A DNA stretch of 52,396 nucleotides from Gemmatimonadota bacterium. GTDB lineage: Bacteria > Latescibacterota > UBA2968 > UBA8231. The position numbers and the translations under genes are program-made. Of the stretch, positions 43,800 to 52,396 are shown one piece after another. Every line of letters starts with the position of its first letter. Positions within the stretch are counted from its first letter, which is position 1. Location of the stretch: NCBI GenBank assembly GCA_002724215.1, contig PBOD01000119.1, forward strand, positions 1 to 52,396, written 5' to 3'. A model generated the notes under the pieces. It did not search any database, was not told the origin of the DNA, and saw nothing but the letters and a program-made list of their open reading frames with translations.

Positions 43800-46690
43800 A
43801 GTTTCGATTGCCCGCCCAGCCCGGGGAGTGGATTGACCGGTCGCGAGAGATTGAGTTTCGCTTTGAGGGAACATCGTATACGGGCTATGCCGGTGACGTG
43901 GTGGCCAGCGCATTGATGGCGCATGGGGTCAGGAGGACGGGGCGGAGTTTCAAGTACCATCGCCCGCGCGGGGTCTACAGCCTGGCCGGACACGATGCCA
44001 ACGCGATGTTGAGCGACCGGGGGCGCACGCACCTGCGCGGCGACAGCGCGGCGCTGACGCCGGGGATGGATCTCCGGGCGGTCAATACATTCGGCAGTCT
44101 CGCCAACGACCGCATGAATTATGTCGAGCGCTTCAGCGCCTTTATGCCGGTAGGTTTTTACTACAAGGCCTTTCACCGACCGGCCTGGGCTTTTCCCTTT
44201 CACGAAAAGCAGATCCGCAAGATCGCCGGTCTCGGCGAGGTGGATCCGGCCTGGCCGGCCACTACCAGCCCCAAGGACTACGCCTGGTGCGACGTGCTGG
44301 TGGTGGGGAGTGGCGCGGCGGGGCTGGCGGCGGCGGGGGCCGCAGCAGCGGCGGGGGCGCGGGTGTGGTTGGTCGAGGAGCAGGCGCGATTGGGCGGGAG
44401 TATGGCGTGGCAGCATGGGCGCGACGATGCGGCGCAAAAGATTCAGTCCGAGCGGATAGCGGCGCTGGACGGATTGGACAATGTCGAGATCCGCTGCGCG
44501 ACCACCGTCGGCGGGCACTATGCCGACCACTGGATCGCGCTCTTCGACGCGGAGAAGATGACCAAGCTACGCGCCGGAGCGGTGGTCTACGCGCCCGGCG
44601 CGATCGAGCAGCCGGCGGTTTTTGGCCACAATGACCTGCCGGGGGTGATGCTCGGCTCGGCGTTCCAGCGCCTTGTGCGGCTCTATGCGGTCGCTCCGTG
44701 TAGACGCGCGGTGGTGCTGGCAGCCAATGCCGAGGCCTATGGCGTGGCGCTGGATCTGCTGGCGGTAGGCGTGGAGGTCGCGGCGATCGCCGACCTGCGT
44801 CCCGATGGCGAGCCTTCGCCGCTGGGGGCGGAAGTTGCGGCGGCGGGGGTGGCGGTCTACCGCGGACACGGGGTGTATGAAGCGGCAGCGGCTAAAGGCG
44901 GTGTGCGCGGCGCGGTGCTAGCGCCACTGGGCGGGGCGGGGCTCGATCGAGAGCGCGGGACGACGGTCGCCTGCGATGGGCTGGCGGTATCGGTCGGCTG
45001 GATGCCCAATGCGGGCTTGTTGAGTCAGGCGGGGGTGAAATTCGCCTACGACGACGCGCTGGGGCAGCTGGTGCCGCGGGCGGTGCCGGAGGGGATCTTC
45101 GTCGCTGGCACCACCCGCGGGATCTACGGGATCGCGGCGCAGCGGGCGGACGGGCATAGCGCCGGGTTGGCGGCGGCGCGCTATGCGGGGCATGAGGCTG
45201 GAGCAGAGGTCGCACCAGAGCCGGACACCGTTGCCCACAGCCATCCCTATCCGATTTTTCCGCATCATGAGAAGAAGAATTTCGTCGATTTCGACGAGGA
45301 TCTGCACCTGGCCGACTTTGCCAACGCCCACCAGGAGGGCTATGACAGCGTCGAATTGCTCAAGCGCTATTCCACCGTGGGGATGGGGCCGAGCCAGGGC
45401 AAACTGGCCAATATGAACGCGGTGCGTATCCTGGCGCAACTCAACGATGCGACGATCGACGAGACCGGTTCGACCACCGCGCGACCCTTTTACCAGCCGG
45501 TGTCCTTAGGGCACCTGGCCGGCCGGCGCTTCCACCCGATGCGGCAGACGCCGATGCACGGGTGGCACGAAGAGCACGGAGCTCAGTTCTATCACGCCGG
45601 CGACTGGTACCGGCCCGAATACTACCGCGTCGGTGGGGCCGGGCGCGAGGAGTGCATCGCGGCCGAGGCGCGGCAGGTGAGGGCGAGTTTGGGGATGATC
45701 GATGTGGGTACGCTGGGCAAATTGCAGGTCTGCGGCCCCGACGCGGCGGCGTTGCTCGAGCGCCTCTACACCGGTCGCTTCGCGCGGCTGGCGGTGGGCC
45801 GCTATCGCTATGGTGTGGCACTCGATGAGAGCGGGGTGATCATCGAAGATGGCGTTGTCGCGCGGCTGGCCGAGGATCGCTTTTACGTGACGGCCACCAG
45901 CGGTGGCGCCGGGGCTTTCTACCGCGAGATGCAGCGCTGGGCCGCGATCTGGGGGCTCGACGTGACGCTGGCCAACGCCACCGGCCAATTGGCGGCGCTG
46001 AATCTGGCCGGCCCCCACAGTCGCCAGGCGTTGCAGCCACTGACCGATATCGATCTGGGGGCCGAGGCCTTTCCCTATCTGGGGGTGCGCGAGGGCGAGG
46101 TCTGTGGAGTTGGTGCGCTCTTGATGCGGGTGGGCTTCGTCGGGGAATTGGGCTACGAGGTCCACGTGCCGGCGGCGGCCGGGGACGAGGTATGGCGCAA
46201 ACTGCACGCGGCGGGGGCGCCGTGGGGCATACGGCCCTTCGGCGTCGAGGCACAACGGCTGCTACGCTTGGAGAAGGGCCACCTGATCGTCGGACACGAT
46301 ACCGACGCCTTGACCAATCCCTACGAGGCGGACCTCGCCTGGGCGATCGGGAAAAAGAAGCGCTTTTTTGTCGGTCAGCGCAGCTTGCAGGTCTATAGGG
46401 GCCGGGCCCTCGAGCGGATCCTGGTCGGCGTGCGTTGGGCCGAGGGCTATGGGGGGAGCTTGCCCGAGGAGTGCAATTTGATTATCCGCGATGGCCGGAT
46501 CGTCGGTCGCATAACCAGTATCGCGCCGGTTTCGACCCTGGGATATCCACTGGGCTTGGCCTTCGTCGAGCCCGATCTGGCCACACCCGGGACCCAGCTC
46601 GAGGTGCGCTTGGACAGCGGGGCGACGAGCGTGCCCGAGGTAGTGCAGCTGCCCTTTTACGATCCCGACGACGAGCGGCAAAGCACATGA
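43796..46690 (+). CDS. mgdC: N-methylglutamate dehydrogenase subunit C (sarcosine oxidase alpha-like)
   Basis: A 964-residue SoxA-type subunit. The N-terminal ferredoxin-like domain (about 15-105) includes SFKYHRPRGVYSLAGHDANAML. A NAD/FAD dinucleotide domain begins at about 166 (VLVVGSGAAGLAAAGAAAAAG), and the SoxA linker reads KKNFVDFDEDLHLADF and KRYSTVGMGPSQGKLANMNA. The aminomethyltransferase (GCV_T) folate domain spans about 610-870, then a C-terminal barrel. The folate domain would capture the methyl carbon as methylene-tetrahydrofolate. I chose GTG at 43796, overlapping the mgdB stop (GTGA) behind a GGGGGAAG; GTG at 43781 is the alternative. Confidence 0.88.
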   Translation: MKFRLPAQPGEWIDRSREIEFRFEGTSYTGYAGDVVASALMAHGVRRTGRSFKYHRPRGVYSLAGHDANAMLSDRGRTHLRGDSAALTPGMDLRAVNTFGSLANDRMNYVERFSAFMPVGFYYKAFHRPAWAFPFHEKQIRKIAGLGEVDPAWPATTSPKDYAWCDVLVVGSGAAGLAAAGAAAAAGARVWLVEEQARLGGSMAWQHGRDDAAQKIQSERIAALDGLDNVEIRCATTVGGHYADHWIALFDAEKMTKLRAGAVVYAPGAIEQPAVFGHNDLPGVMLGSAFQRLVRLYAVAPCRRAVVLAANAEAYGVALDLLAVGVEVAAIADLRPDGEPSPLGAEVAAAGVAVYRGHGVYEAAAAKGGVRGAVLAPLGGAGLDRERGTTVACDGLAVSVGWMPNAGLLSQAGVKFAYDDALGQLVPRAVPEGIFVAGTTRGIYGIAAQRADGHSAGLAAARYAGHEAGAEVAPEPDTVAHSHPYPIFPHHEKKNFVDFDEDLHLADFANAHQEGYDSVELLKRYSTVGMGPSQGKLANMNAVRILAQLNDATIDETGSTTARPFYQPVSLGHLAGRRFHPMRQTPMHGWHEEHGAQFYHAGDWYRPEYYRVGGAGREECIAAEARQVRASLGMIDVGTLGKLQVCGPDAAALLERLYTGRFARLAVGRYRYGVALDESGVIIEDGVVARLAEDRFYVTATSGGAGAFYREMQRWAAIWGLDVTLANATGQLAALNLAGPHSRQALQPLTDIDLGAEAFPYLGVREGEVCGVGALLMRVGFVGELGYEVHVPAAAGDEVWRKLHAAGAPWGIRPFGVEAQRLLRLEKGHLIVGHDTDALTNPYEADLAWAIGKKKRFFVGQRSLQVYRGRALERILVGVRWAEGYGGSLPEECNLIIRDGRIVGRITSIAPVSTLGYPLGLAFVEPDLATPGTQLEVRLDSGATSVPEVVQLPFYDPDDERQST

Positions 46691-47214
46691 GTGGCGATTA
46701 TTCGGTCGATCTCCAGGGTGTGCTGGAGCGCCCGGCAGGCACGGTGAAGCTGGGGGCGAAGGGGCCGCGCTTGCAGGCATGGGCTGCCCGGCACGGCATC
46801 GCATTGCCCGTGGCGATATACGATACCCTACCGGTTGGCACCGACGGGGTGCTGGCGCGGGTCGGCAGCGGCGAACTGATTCTCGAATGTGCGGCGGACG
46901 AACCGCTGCGCGGGCAAATGGAGGCGGCTTTGGCAGCGGCGGACGGGGATGTCTATCGGGTCGAGCAGCAGTCGCTGAGTCTGGTGCTCAAGGGCGATGC
47001 GGCGCTCGTGGTGCTGGCGCAGACCTGCGGGATGGATTGGGCGCGCGAGCCGACCGGTCGCATTGCCTATACGCGGGTGGCGGGGGCGTCCTGCGCCGTG
47101 CTGCCGTTGGCGGATGGCGATCGGCGCTCTTATCGACTGTGGGTCGATTACAGTCTGGCGTCCTATCTGTGGGCGACGCTGGCGCAGATCGCGGCGGACG
47201 TGCGGGCGACCTAA
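46687..47214 (+). CDS. mgdD: N-methylglutamate dehydrogenase subunit D (sarcosine oxidase gamma-like)
   Basis: A 175-residue SoxG-like protein, poorly conserved as usual in this family. It opens SGDYSVDLQGVLERPAGTVKLGAKGPRLQAW and has the GCV_T-like strand VYRVEQQSLSLVLKGDAALVVLAQTCGMDW and a C-terminal RLWVDYSLASYLWATLAQIAAD helix. The ATG overlaps the mgdC stop (ATGA). Identity rests mainly on position as the fourth mgd gene and on the overall pattern. Its end overlaps the convergent trkH gene by four bases. Confidence 0.8.
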   Translation: MSGDYSVDLQGVLERPAGTVKLGAKGPRLQAWAARHGIALPVAIYDTLPVGTDGVLARVGSGELILECAADEPLRGQMEAALAAADGDVYRVEQQSLSLVLKGDAALVVLAQTCGMDWAREPTGRIAYTRVAGASCAVLPLADGDRRSYRLWVDYSLASYLWATLAQIAADVRAT

Positions 47215-48659
47215 TTGCGCCAGAAGGTCGGACTGAACAACACGAGCAGGGTGAAGATTTCCAGGCGGCCGATGAGCATGGCGAAGCAGAGGATCCACTT
47301 GGACAGCTGGTTGATGTCGCCGTAGTGCAGGGCGACCTGGCCCAGCCCCGGGCCGAGGTTGTTGATGCAGGCGGCAACAGCGGAAAAGGCCGTCAGCAGG
47401 TCGAGGCCGGTGGCCAGCACCGCGACGAAGATCAACGAAAATACCAGAATATAGACGGAAAAAAAGCCCCAGACCGCCTCCATGACGCGGTCGGGCACGG
47501 GCTGGTCGTTGATTTTGATGGGAATGACGGCGTTGGGGTGGATCAGCCGTTTGATTTCGAGATGGCCCTGCTTGAGAATGAGTATCAGGCGAATCACCTT
47601 GATCCCGCCGCCGGTCGAGCCGGCACAGCCCCCGGCGAAGGAACAGAAAAAGAGCAAAAAGGGCAGGAAACTGGCCCAGACCGAATAGTCGGTGGTGGCG
47701 AAGCCGGTGGTGGTGGCAATTGACACGGTGGCGAAGAGCCCGTAGCGCAACGCCCCGGCCAGGCCGTAGTCTCCCTGTATGTAGAGCACGAACCACGCGA
47801 CCAGCGAGACCACCAGCAGGATGCTGAGGTAGATCCGGCATTCGATATTGTCGAGGTAGGATCGCGGCGTCGGCCGGCGCAGAAAGTAGAAGTGCAGCGT
47901 AAAGCTGATACCTGAGACGACGATAAAGAACACGGCGATCAACTCGATGGCGAAATTGTCGAAAAAGCCGATGCTGGCATCGTGGGTCGAGAAGCCGCCG
48001 ATCGACACGGTCGAGAAGCTGTGGGCGATCGCGTCGAAGGCATCCATGCCGGCCAGCCAGTAGGCCATTGCGCAGGCGACGGTCAGCCCCATATAGATAT
48101 ACCACAGGGCTTTGGCGGTCTCGGCGATCCGCGGGGTGATTTTCGAGTCCTTGACCGGGCCGGAGGTCTCGGCGCGGAAGAGCTGCATGCCGCCGACGCC
48201 GAGCATCGGCAGTACGGCTAGCGCGAGGACGATGATGCCCATGCCACCCAGCCACTGGAGTTGCTGGCGGTAGAACAGGATAGATTCGGGCAGGTTGTCG
48301 AGACCCTGGATGACGGTGGCGCCGGTGGTGGTCAACCCCGACAGCGACTCGAAGACCGCATCGACGGGGCTCAGATGGGGCTCGTCGGCGATCATCAGGG
48401 GCAGCGCACCGTAGAGGCCGAGCACCAACCAGAACGACACCGTTATCAGGAAGCCGTCGCGGATACCCATGTCGCCGATGCGGTTGCGGACCGGCAGCCA
48501 GCATGCGAGCCCGGTGCAGAGCGTGATGGCGAAGGCGGTGAGGAAGGCGTATTGGGCGCCGTCGTCGTAGAGCAGGGCGACGAGAAAGGGGACCAGCATG
48601 GTGCCGCTAAACAAGGTCAGCAGGATGCCCAGAACTCTGAATACGACCGCGACGTGCAT
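47211..48659 (-). CDS. trkH: Trk/Ktr potassium uptake protein, TrkH family
   Basis: A 482-residue integral membrane protein with many hydrophobic helices and the four filter loops of the TrkH/KtrB family: SGLTTTGATV, FSTVSIGGFST, TVSIATTTGFAT and AACINNLGPGL. FFCSFAGGCAGSTGGGIKVIR is also characteristic. It imports potassium, gated by a TrkA-type RCK protein, which is encoded directly upstream on the same strand (stop of trkA at 48662). It converges on mgdD with a four-base overlap and no terminator. Confidence 0.93.
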   Translation of the reverse strand: MHVAVVFRVLGILLTLFSGTMLVPFLVALLYDDGAQYAFLTAFAITLCTGLACWLPVRNRIGDMGIRDGFLITVSFWLVLGLYGALPLMIADEPHLSPVDAVFESLSGLTTTGATVIQGLDNLPESILFYRQQLQWLGGMGIIVLALAVLPMLGVGGMQLFRAETSGPVKDSKITPRIAETAKALWYIYMGLTVACAMAYWLAGMDAFDAIAHSFSTVSIGGFSTHDASIGFFDNFAIELIAVFFIVVSGISFTLHFYFLRRPTPRSYLDNIECRIYLSILLVVSLVAWFVLYIQGDYGLAGALRYGLFATVSIATTTGFATTDYSVWASFLPFLLFFCSFAGGCAGSTGGGIKVIRLILILKQGHLEIKRLIHPNAVIPIKINDQPVPDRVMEAVWGFFSVYILVFSLIFVAVLATGLDLLTAFSAVAACINNLGPGLGQVALHYGDINQLSKWILCFAMLIGRLEIFTLLVLFSPTFWRN

Positions 48660-48661
48660 GA

Positions 48662-50005
48662 TCAGCCCCCGAAGATCTTCAGCACTTCCTCATGGGTGTA
48701 GTGGCGGGTGAAGACCACCGCCTTGTCGCCGGGCTCAATGCGGGTGTCGCCGTGGGGGATGACCACGCGATCGTGGTGGACCACCGCGCCGATGATCGCG
48801 TCGCGCGGCAGGCGGATGTTGCGCAGTTCTTTCTTAGTGATCTTACTACCGCTATGGGCGATGTACTCGACGGCTTCGATATCTAGGCCGGGCAGGCCGG
48901 CAACCGAGGCGATGCGCTGGTGCCTGACATAGCGCTGGATGGCGTTGACGGTCAGGAGCTGTTTGCTCAGCACCGAGTCGAGGCCGATGGCCGGAGTGAT
49001 CGGCATATAGTCGACATTGTTGACCAGCGAGATGGTACGCGGCACCGAGAAGTGCTTGGCGATCAGTGTCGAGATTATGTTGATCTCGTCGTTACCGGTG
49101 ACGGCGATAAAGGCGTCGGTGTCGGTGATGCCCTCGACGGCCAAGAGGTCGTAGTCGGTGCCGTCGCCCTGAATGACCAGCACGTCTTTGAGCCGGTCGG
49201 CGACCTGCCACGATTTCTCGGTGCGGCTCTCGATGAGCTTGACCTTGATCTCGGGCGCGACGGTCTGGGCCACGAATTGCCCGGTGAGACTGCCACCGAG
49301 GATCATGATATTTTCGAGCCGGTGGTCGATATGGCCGGTCAGCTTGATCACGGCGGGCAGGTAGTCGGGGTCGCTGATGACGAAGATCCGGTCGTCGGCC
49401 AACAGCGTGGTGTCGCGGTCTGGCACCAGCGTCTGCTGTTTGCGCTGGACGGCGACAATGCGCATGGGGATATTGGCGAAGAGCTTGCCGACTTCGACTA
49501 GGGGGGCGTTGAGCAGCGGCGACTGGCGGTCTAAGCGCACCCCGAGCAAGACCAGTCTGCCGCCGGAAAATTCGATCAGATCGGTGGCACTCGACTGGCG
49601 GATGAGCCGCACGATGGCGTCGGCGGTCTCCTTCTCCGGGTGGATGAACTGATCGACGCCGAGATCGGGACGGCTGAAGATGAAGTCGGATTGGGCGAAT
49701 TCGGGGTTGCGGATGCGGGCGATGGTCGCCTCGACGCCGAGTTCCTTGGCCATGCGGCAGGACAGGAGGTTGACCTCGTCGTTGGTGGTCATCGCGGCGA
49801 CGAGGTCGATGCTGGAGATATCGATCTCCTGTAGGGCTTGCAAACTGGTGCCGCTGCCGACTTTGACCAGGATGTCGAGCTGCTCGCCAACGCGCTTGAT
49901 GCGCCGGTGGTCGCTGTCGATCAGGGTGATGCCGTGTCCGTCCTGGCTGAGTTGCTTGCTCAGCTGGAAACCGATGGCGCCGGCGCCGACAACCAGAATC
50001 CGCAT
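48662..50005 (-). CDS. trkA: Trk potassium system NAD-binding regulatory protein TrkA
   Basis: A 447-residue cytosolic protein with two RCK_N/RCK_C pairs. The first begins MRILVVGAGAIGFQLSKQL with a classical GxGxxG. The second (about 230 on) reads ENIMILGGSLTGQFVAQ, so its glycine box is altered (GGSLTG) and may not bind nucleotide in the same way. RCK_C segments are seen at LLNAPLVEVGKLFANIPMRIVAV and KITKKELRNIRLPRDAIIGAVV. It gates TrkH in response to NAD(H) or ATP. Start is ATG at 50005, divergent from the B3/B4-domain gene. Confidence 0.93.
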   Translation of the reverse strand: MRILVVGAGAIGFQLSKQLSQDGHGITLIDSDHRRIKRVGEQLDILVKVGSGTSLQALQEIDISSIDLVAAMTTNDEVNLLSCRMAKELGVEATIARIRNPEFAQSDFIFSRPDLGVDQFIHPEKETADAIVRLIRQSSATDLIEFSGGRLVLLGVRLDRQSPLLNAPLVEVGKLFANIPMRIVAVQRKQQTLVPDRDTTLLADDRIFVISDPDYLPAVIKLTGHIDHRLENIMILGGSLTGQFVAQTVAPEIKVKLIESRTEKSWQVADRLKDVLVIQGDGTDYDLLAVEGITDTDAFIAVTGNDEINIISTLIAKHFSVPRTISLVNNVDYMPITPAIGLDSVLSKQLLTVNAIQRYVRHQRIASVAGLPGLDIEAVEYIAHSGSKITKKELRNIRLPRDAIIGAVVHHDRVVIPHGDTRIEPGDKAVVFTRHYTHEEVLKIFGG

Positions 50006-50043
50006 GGACCGTTTTAGCCCTGTATGGCAGCGCGCAAGCGCCT

Positions 50044-50049
50044 TATAAT
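50044..50049 (+). promoter_or_regulatory. Candidate -10 element upstream of the B3/B4-domain gene
   Basis: A perfect TATAAT lies in the 95-base divergent gap between trkA and the B3/B4-domain gene, about 52 bases before the candidate AUA start. No good -35 box is seen at 16-18 bases, so the promoter may rely on an activator. Confidence 0.35.
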
Positions 50050-50100
50050 AGCGATGATGGTGATGTGTCGCATATGCCTGAAAAATAAGGAGAATATCCC

Positions 50101-50787
50101 ATAAACGCTAACGAACTGGTGTTCGATCTGGCGCCCGAGGCGGCCGCGTTGGGCCTGTGCGGGGCGTGCCTGGTATTCGAGGATTTGACCAACGCGCAGC
50201 GGGCCGAGGGTTTCGAGCGCTACAAGACGGATCTATGGGGCCGGTTGGCGGCGCGCTACGCGCCGGCCACGCTGGTGGAGAATCCGGTGCTGGCGGGTTT
50301 CCGCGACCTGCACGACAAAGTCGGGCGCTCCAACCGCAAGTTTCCCGCGTCGACCGAGCGGATGCTGGGGGTGTTCTTGAAATACGGGTCGCTTGCGCCG
50401 ATCAATCTGGCGGTGGATATCTACAATTGCGTGTCGCTGGAGACCTTGTTGTCGCTGGGGGCGCACGATATCGACAAACTGCGCGGCAATATCAGTTTGC
50501 GCCTCACCGATGGGAGCGAGCGTTTTACGCCTTTGGGGAAAGAAAGGGAGGAGCGCGTGCCGGCGGGCGAATACGCATATGTCGAAGAGGGTGGCGAGGT
50601 GTTGTGCCGGTTGGAATGTCGGCAGGCGGAGCGGACCAAGGTAATGATGGAGAGCCGACATTGCTTTTATATGATCCAGGGCAATGGCAATACCGAGGCA
50701 GAGTATATTATGGCGGCAGTGGACAAACTAGTGGAGTTGACGAAGAAGTACTGTGGTGGTGTGGAGCGGATGTTGTGGTCTGGCTAG
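50101..50787 (+). CDS. B3/B4 tRNA-binding domain protein (PheRS-beta-like editing domain)
   Basis: A protein of 222-228 residues related to the free-standing B3/B4 domain of phenylalanyl-tRNA synthetase beta. Typical segments are VGRSNRKFPASTERMLG, GSLAPINLAVDIYNCVSLETLLSLGAHDIDKL and a C-terminal MIQGNGNTEAEYIMAAVDKLVELTKKYCGG. Such proteins are thought to edit or bind tRNA, but roles are poorly known. The start is uncertain: the frame is closed upstream at 50086, and the only in-frame candidates are ATA (50101), CTG (50116) and GTG (50119). A good AAGGAG (50087-50092) is eight bases before the ATA and too far from the GTG. I therefore list the longer form but do not exclude GTG. Confidence 0.75.
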   Translation: MNANELVFDLAPEAAALGLCGACLVFEDLTNAQRAEGFERYKTDLWGRLAARYAPATLVENPVLAGFRDLHDKVGRSNRKFPASTERMLGVFLKYGSLAPINLAVDIYNCVSLETLLSLGAHDIDKLRGNISLRLTDGSERFTPLGKEREERVPAGEYAYVEEGGEVLCRLECRQAERTKVMMESRHCFYMIQGNGNTEAEYIMAAVDKLVELTKKYCGGVERMLWSG

Positions 50788-50884
50788 CGGTGGGCAGTCA
50801 TATCGAGGGCAGTCTCTAGGCTGATTCTCTCCTCGATCTGACCTCCGACCATTGGCGTGTCGCGCTGTAAAAAAGGATGTTAAG

Positions 50885-51598
50885 ATGTACACCGCTGAGG
50901 AAAAGACATTTTTTTTAGAGCATGGATATTTGCACGCGAAGGGAGTGGTAGAGGGTGAGCATCTCGAACTTTTGCGGCGTGAATTCGATCGGATCTGGGC
51001 GTTGGAAAACCCCAGAGTTAATCAGCACAAGTTGCTTAAGTATCCGGTCTATATCGACCTGATCGAGCATCCGCCGATTGTGGATCGGCACCGGGCGATC
51101 TTCGGGGCGCAGACGCAACTATTGCAATACGACTTTTTAAGGCAGGGGCCCAAAAGTGAGTCGGCGGAGCGCGGGTGGCACCGGGACTTCGTCTTCCCGG
51201 GCGACCGTCCGATATCGATCAATACCATTCTCTATCTCGACGATATGACCGAGGAGGTCGGGCCGACGCGGGTGGTGCCGGGCAGTCACCGCGGCGAGGC
51301 ATTGCCCGTGGCGCGCGACCAGCCGCATCGCGACGAGATTGCAGTATGCGCCGCGGCGGGCGACGCGGCCTTTATCAACGGGGCGATCTGGCATACGGGT
51401 GGGCGCAATAAAGGAGAGGGTTTGCGGCGGGGGGTCTACCTCTATTTTGGCTACTGGTGGCTCAAGCGCTACGAGTCGGAACAGGTGATCCCGTGGCAGG
51501 CGACCGAGAACGCCAGCGCGGCGCGGTTGGAACTCTTAGGGATTAAGATGCCGGATCGGGACATTCATATGTACCGGCCGGACGCGGGGTTTGTTTAG
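50885..51598 (+). CDS. Phytanoyl-CoA dioxygenase (PhyH) family Fe(II)/2-oxoglutarate oxygenase
   Basis: A 237-residue non-heme iron oxygenase. The metal triad is H99-x-D101 in GWHRDFVF and H170 in IWHTGG; the 2-oxoglutarate arginine is probably in LRRGVYLYFGYWWLKRY. SINTILYLDDMTEEVGPTRVVPGSHRG is the classic PhyH core. Substrates of bacterial members are very diverse (ectoine, halogenated and lipid compounds) and unknown here. The ATG at 50885 with AAGGA eight bases upstream was preferred to an upstream GTG at 50852. The gene appears monocistronic. Confidence 0.9.
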   Translation: MYTAEEKTFFLEHGYLHAKGVVEGEHLELLRREFDRIWALENPRVNQHKLLKYPVYIDLIEHPPIVDRHRAIFGAQTQLLQYDFLRQGPKSESAERGWHRDFVFPGDRPISINTILYLDDMTEEVGPTRVVPGSHRGEALPVARDQPHRDEIAVCAAAGDAAFINGAIWHTGGRNKGEGLRRGVYLYFGYWWLKRYESEQVIPWQATENASAARLELLGIKMPDRDIHMYRPDAGFV

Positions 51599-51764
51599 CA
51601 GGTGTGGGTCAATTTGTTTGGTGAAAAACCCGTTGTACTTGTGATTTGACCGTGCCTCAGCAGTACAGACAACAATATCTGGCATGGGTCTGAAAGCAAC
51701 ATACTGCATATTGATGGCATATAACTTGCTTATTTTGGGTGAGGAATAAAAAGTGAGGTTTGCC

Positions 51765-52396
51765 ATGGGTGCGACGACCTTCCCCAAAGATGCCCTCCCA
51801 GGCGATGCCGCCGAGGAAAAAGGACCGATCGCCAGACGCGAGATCTTTGGTCCCGACACCGGCGCTTTTATGGAGATCGAAATCTCCGAGGACCGCCAAC
51901 AGGCCGCAATCAAGACCCTATCTTTCTGCGGCGACCCCGCGCTCACTGCTGAAGATATCACTAAGGGCTTGGCGCAACTCTTCGGGATTAAGCACGGCGT
52001 GCTCGAGAGTACTGTGCGAGAATTGGCCGGTCGTGCCCAGGCCGCACCCGACAAGGTCCACCGCGATATCGTCATTGCCCGCGCCACGCCACCAGTACCC
52101 GGTGGTCCCGGCCAGATCGAGTATACCTTCCAGGCCGACGATGCCCCCGAGTTGAGTTGCGCTGGGCTCAGGACTGCCCTGGTACAGCAGTCGCTGGACG
52201 AGGTGCTGGCCGTCGAATTGCAGACCCTGCTGGTGGCGCCCGGTTGCGAACTGGCCGTGCGTACGCCGCCCGGCGCGGGCGAAGACGGCTGCGATATTTT
52301 CGGCCAAACCCTGCCCGCGCCCGTCCAGGAAGCCCGCGTCAAAGCCGGTGTCAACGTGCGCGAAGAAGGCGGGCGCATTTTAGCCGACGCCTACGG
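51765..52396 (+). CDS. FapA/DUF342 family protein (3' partial)
   Basis: The frame is open from an ATG at 51765 (GTGAGG seven bases before) to the right edge, about 210 residues. An in-frame GTG at 51753 is an alternative start. The segment VAPGCELAVRTPPGAGEDGCDIFGQTLPAP followed by VKAGVNV is the characteristic DUF342/FapA pattern (P-P-x-x-G-x-x-G-x-D-x-F-G). The first part (SFCGDPALTAEDITKGLAQLFGIKHGV) is the N-terminal domain often seen in this family. FapA-type proteins are cytosolic beta-helix proteins, some linked to flagella or polar organisation; the role here is unknown. The rest lies outside the window. Confidence 0.7.
   Translation, partial: MGATTFPKDALPGDAAEEKGPIARREIFGPDTGAFMEIEISEDRQQAAIKTLSFCGDPALTAEDITKGLAQLFGIKHGVLESTVRELAGRAQAAPDKVHRDIVIARATPPVPGGPGQIEYTFQADDAPELSCAGLRTALVQQSLDEVLAVELQTLLVAPGCELAVRTPPGAGEDGCDIFGQTLPAPVQEARVKAGVNVREEGGRILADAY

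Noticed and set aside
51536-52378. 280-codon minus-strand frame at the right edge
   Set aside because: The plus strand has a FapA/DUF342 signature in an open frame running off the window; the minus frame is its shadow and also overlaps the PhyH gene.

Overview
The window looks like one contig of a high-GC, uncultured bacterium outside the well-studied phyla. Two giant secreted proteins end in a FlgD-like/type IX-style tail with a PNPFN motif, a hallmark of FCB-group and related candidate phyla. An M81 peptidase, Gfo/Idh and PhyH genes are also present, as is common in Latescibacterota- or Poribacteria-like genomes. The phylum assignment is inference; there is no rRNA or other decisive marker here.

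Layout. Positions 2-13508 hold two giant modular surface proteins: a 5'-truncated protein with DUF5666-like, Ig-like, cohesin-like and dockerin-like modules, and a 2106-residue protein with about 20 fibronectin-III repeats. They are separated by a clear intrinsic terminator and a promoter-like stretch. Positions 13581-17924 (minus strand) carry an RlmI-type rRNA methyltransferase, a small unknown protein, a CsgG-like/FGE-like fusion and an HD-domain dNTPase. Positions 18110-24318 form a housekeeping run: ndk, yceD, rpmF, fabH, fabD, fabG, acpP, fabF, rnc; plsX is missing from its usual place. The run continues with a LipM-type octanoyltransferase, two oligopeptide-ABC ATPases without permeases, PpiD and a beta-hydroxyacid dehydrogenase ending at a terminator (29894-29926). 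NAD kinase and two Rossmann/SDR proteins follow, then a frameshifted VOC remnant and a minus-strand M81 peptidase.

Positions 33979-37796 hold a Gfo/Idh oxidoreductase, a probable alpha/alpha-toroid protein and a histidine-rich unknown. They are divergent from the M81 gene across an 80-base gap that contains an operator-like dyad. Positions 37888-47214 are the metabolic centrepiece: eight same-strand genes matching the complete N-methylglutamate pathway for methylamine (mgsABC, gmaS, mgdABCD). GmaS would join methylamine to glutamate, MgsABC would make N-methylglutamate, and MgdABCD would oxidise it, regenerating glutamate and passing the C1 unit to folate or releasing formaldehyde. A 20-bp-stem hairpin splits the mgd part between mgdA and mgdB.

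The right end holds the Trk potassium system (trkH, trkA; minus strand), a B3/B4-domain protein with a possible AUA start, a PhyH-family dioxygenase, and the 5' part of a FapA/DUF342 protein that runs off the window. I saw no tRNA or rRNA gene, CRISPR array or insertion sequence. All calls come from reading motifs; no database search was run.
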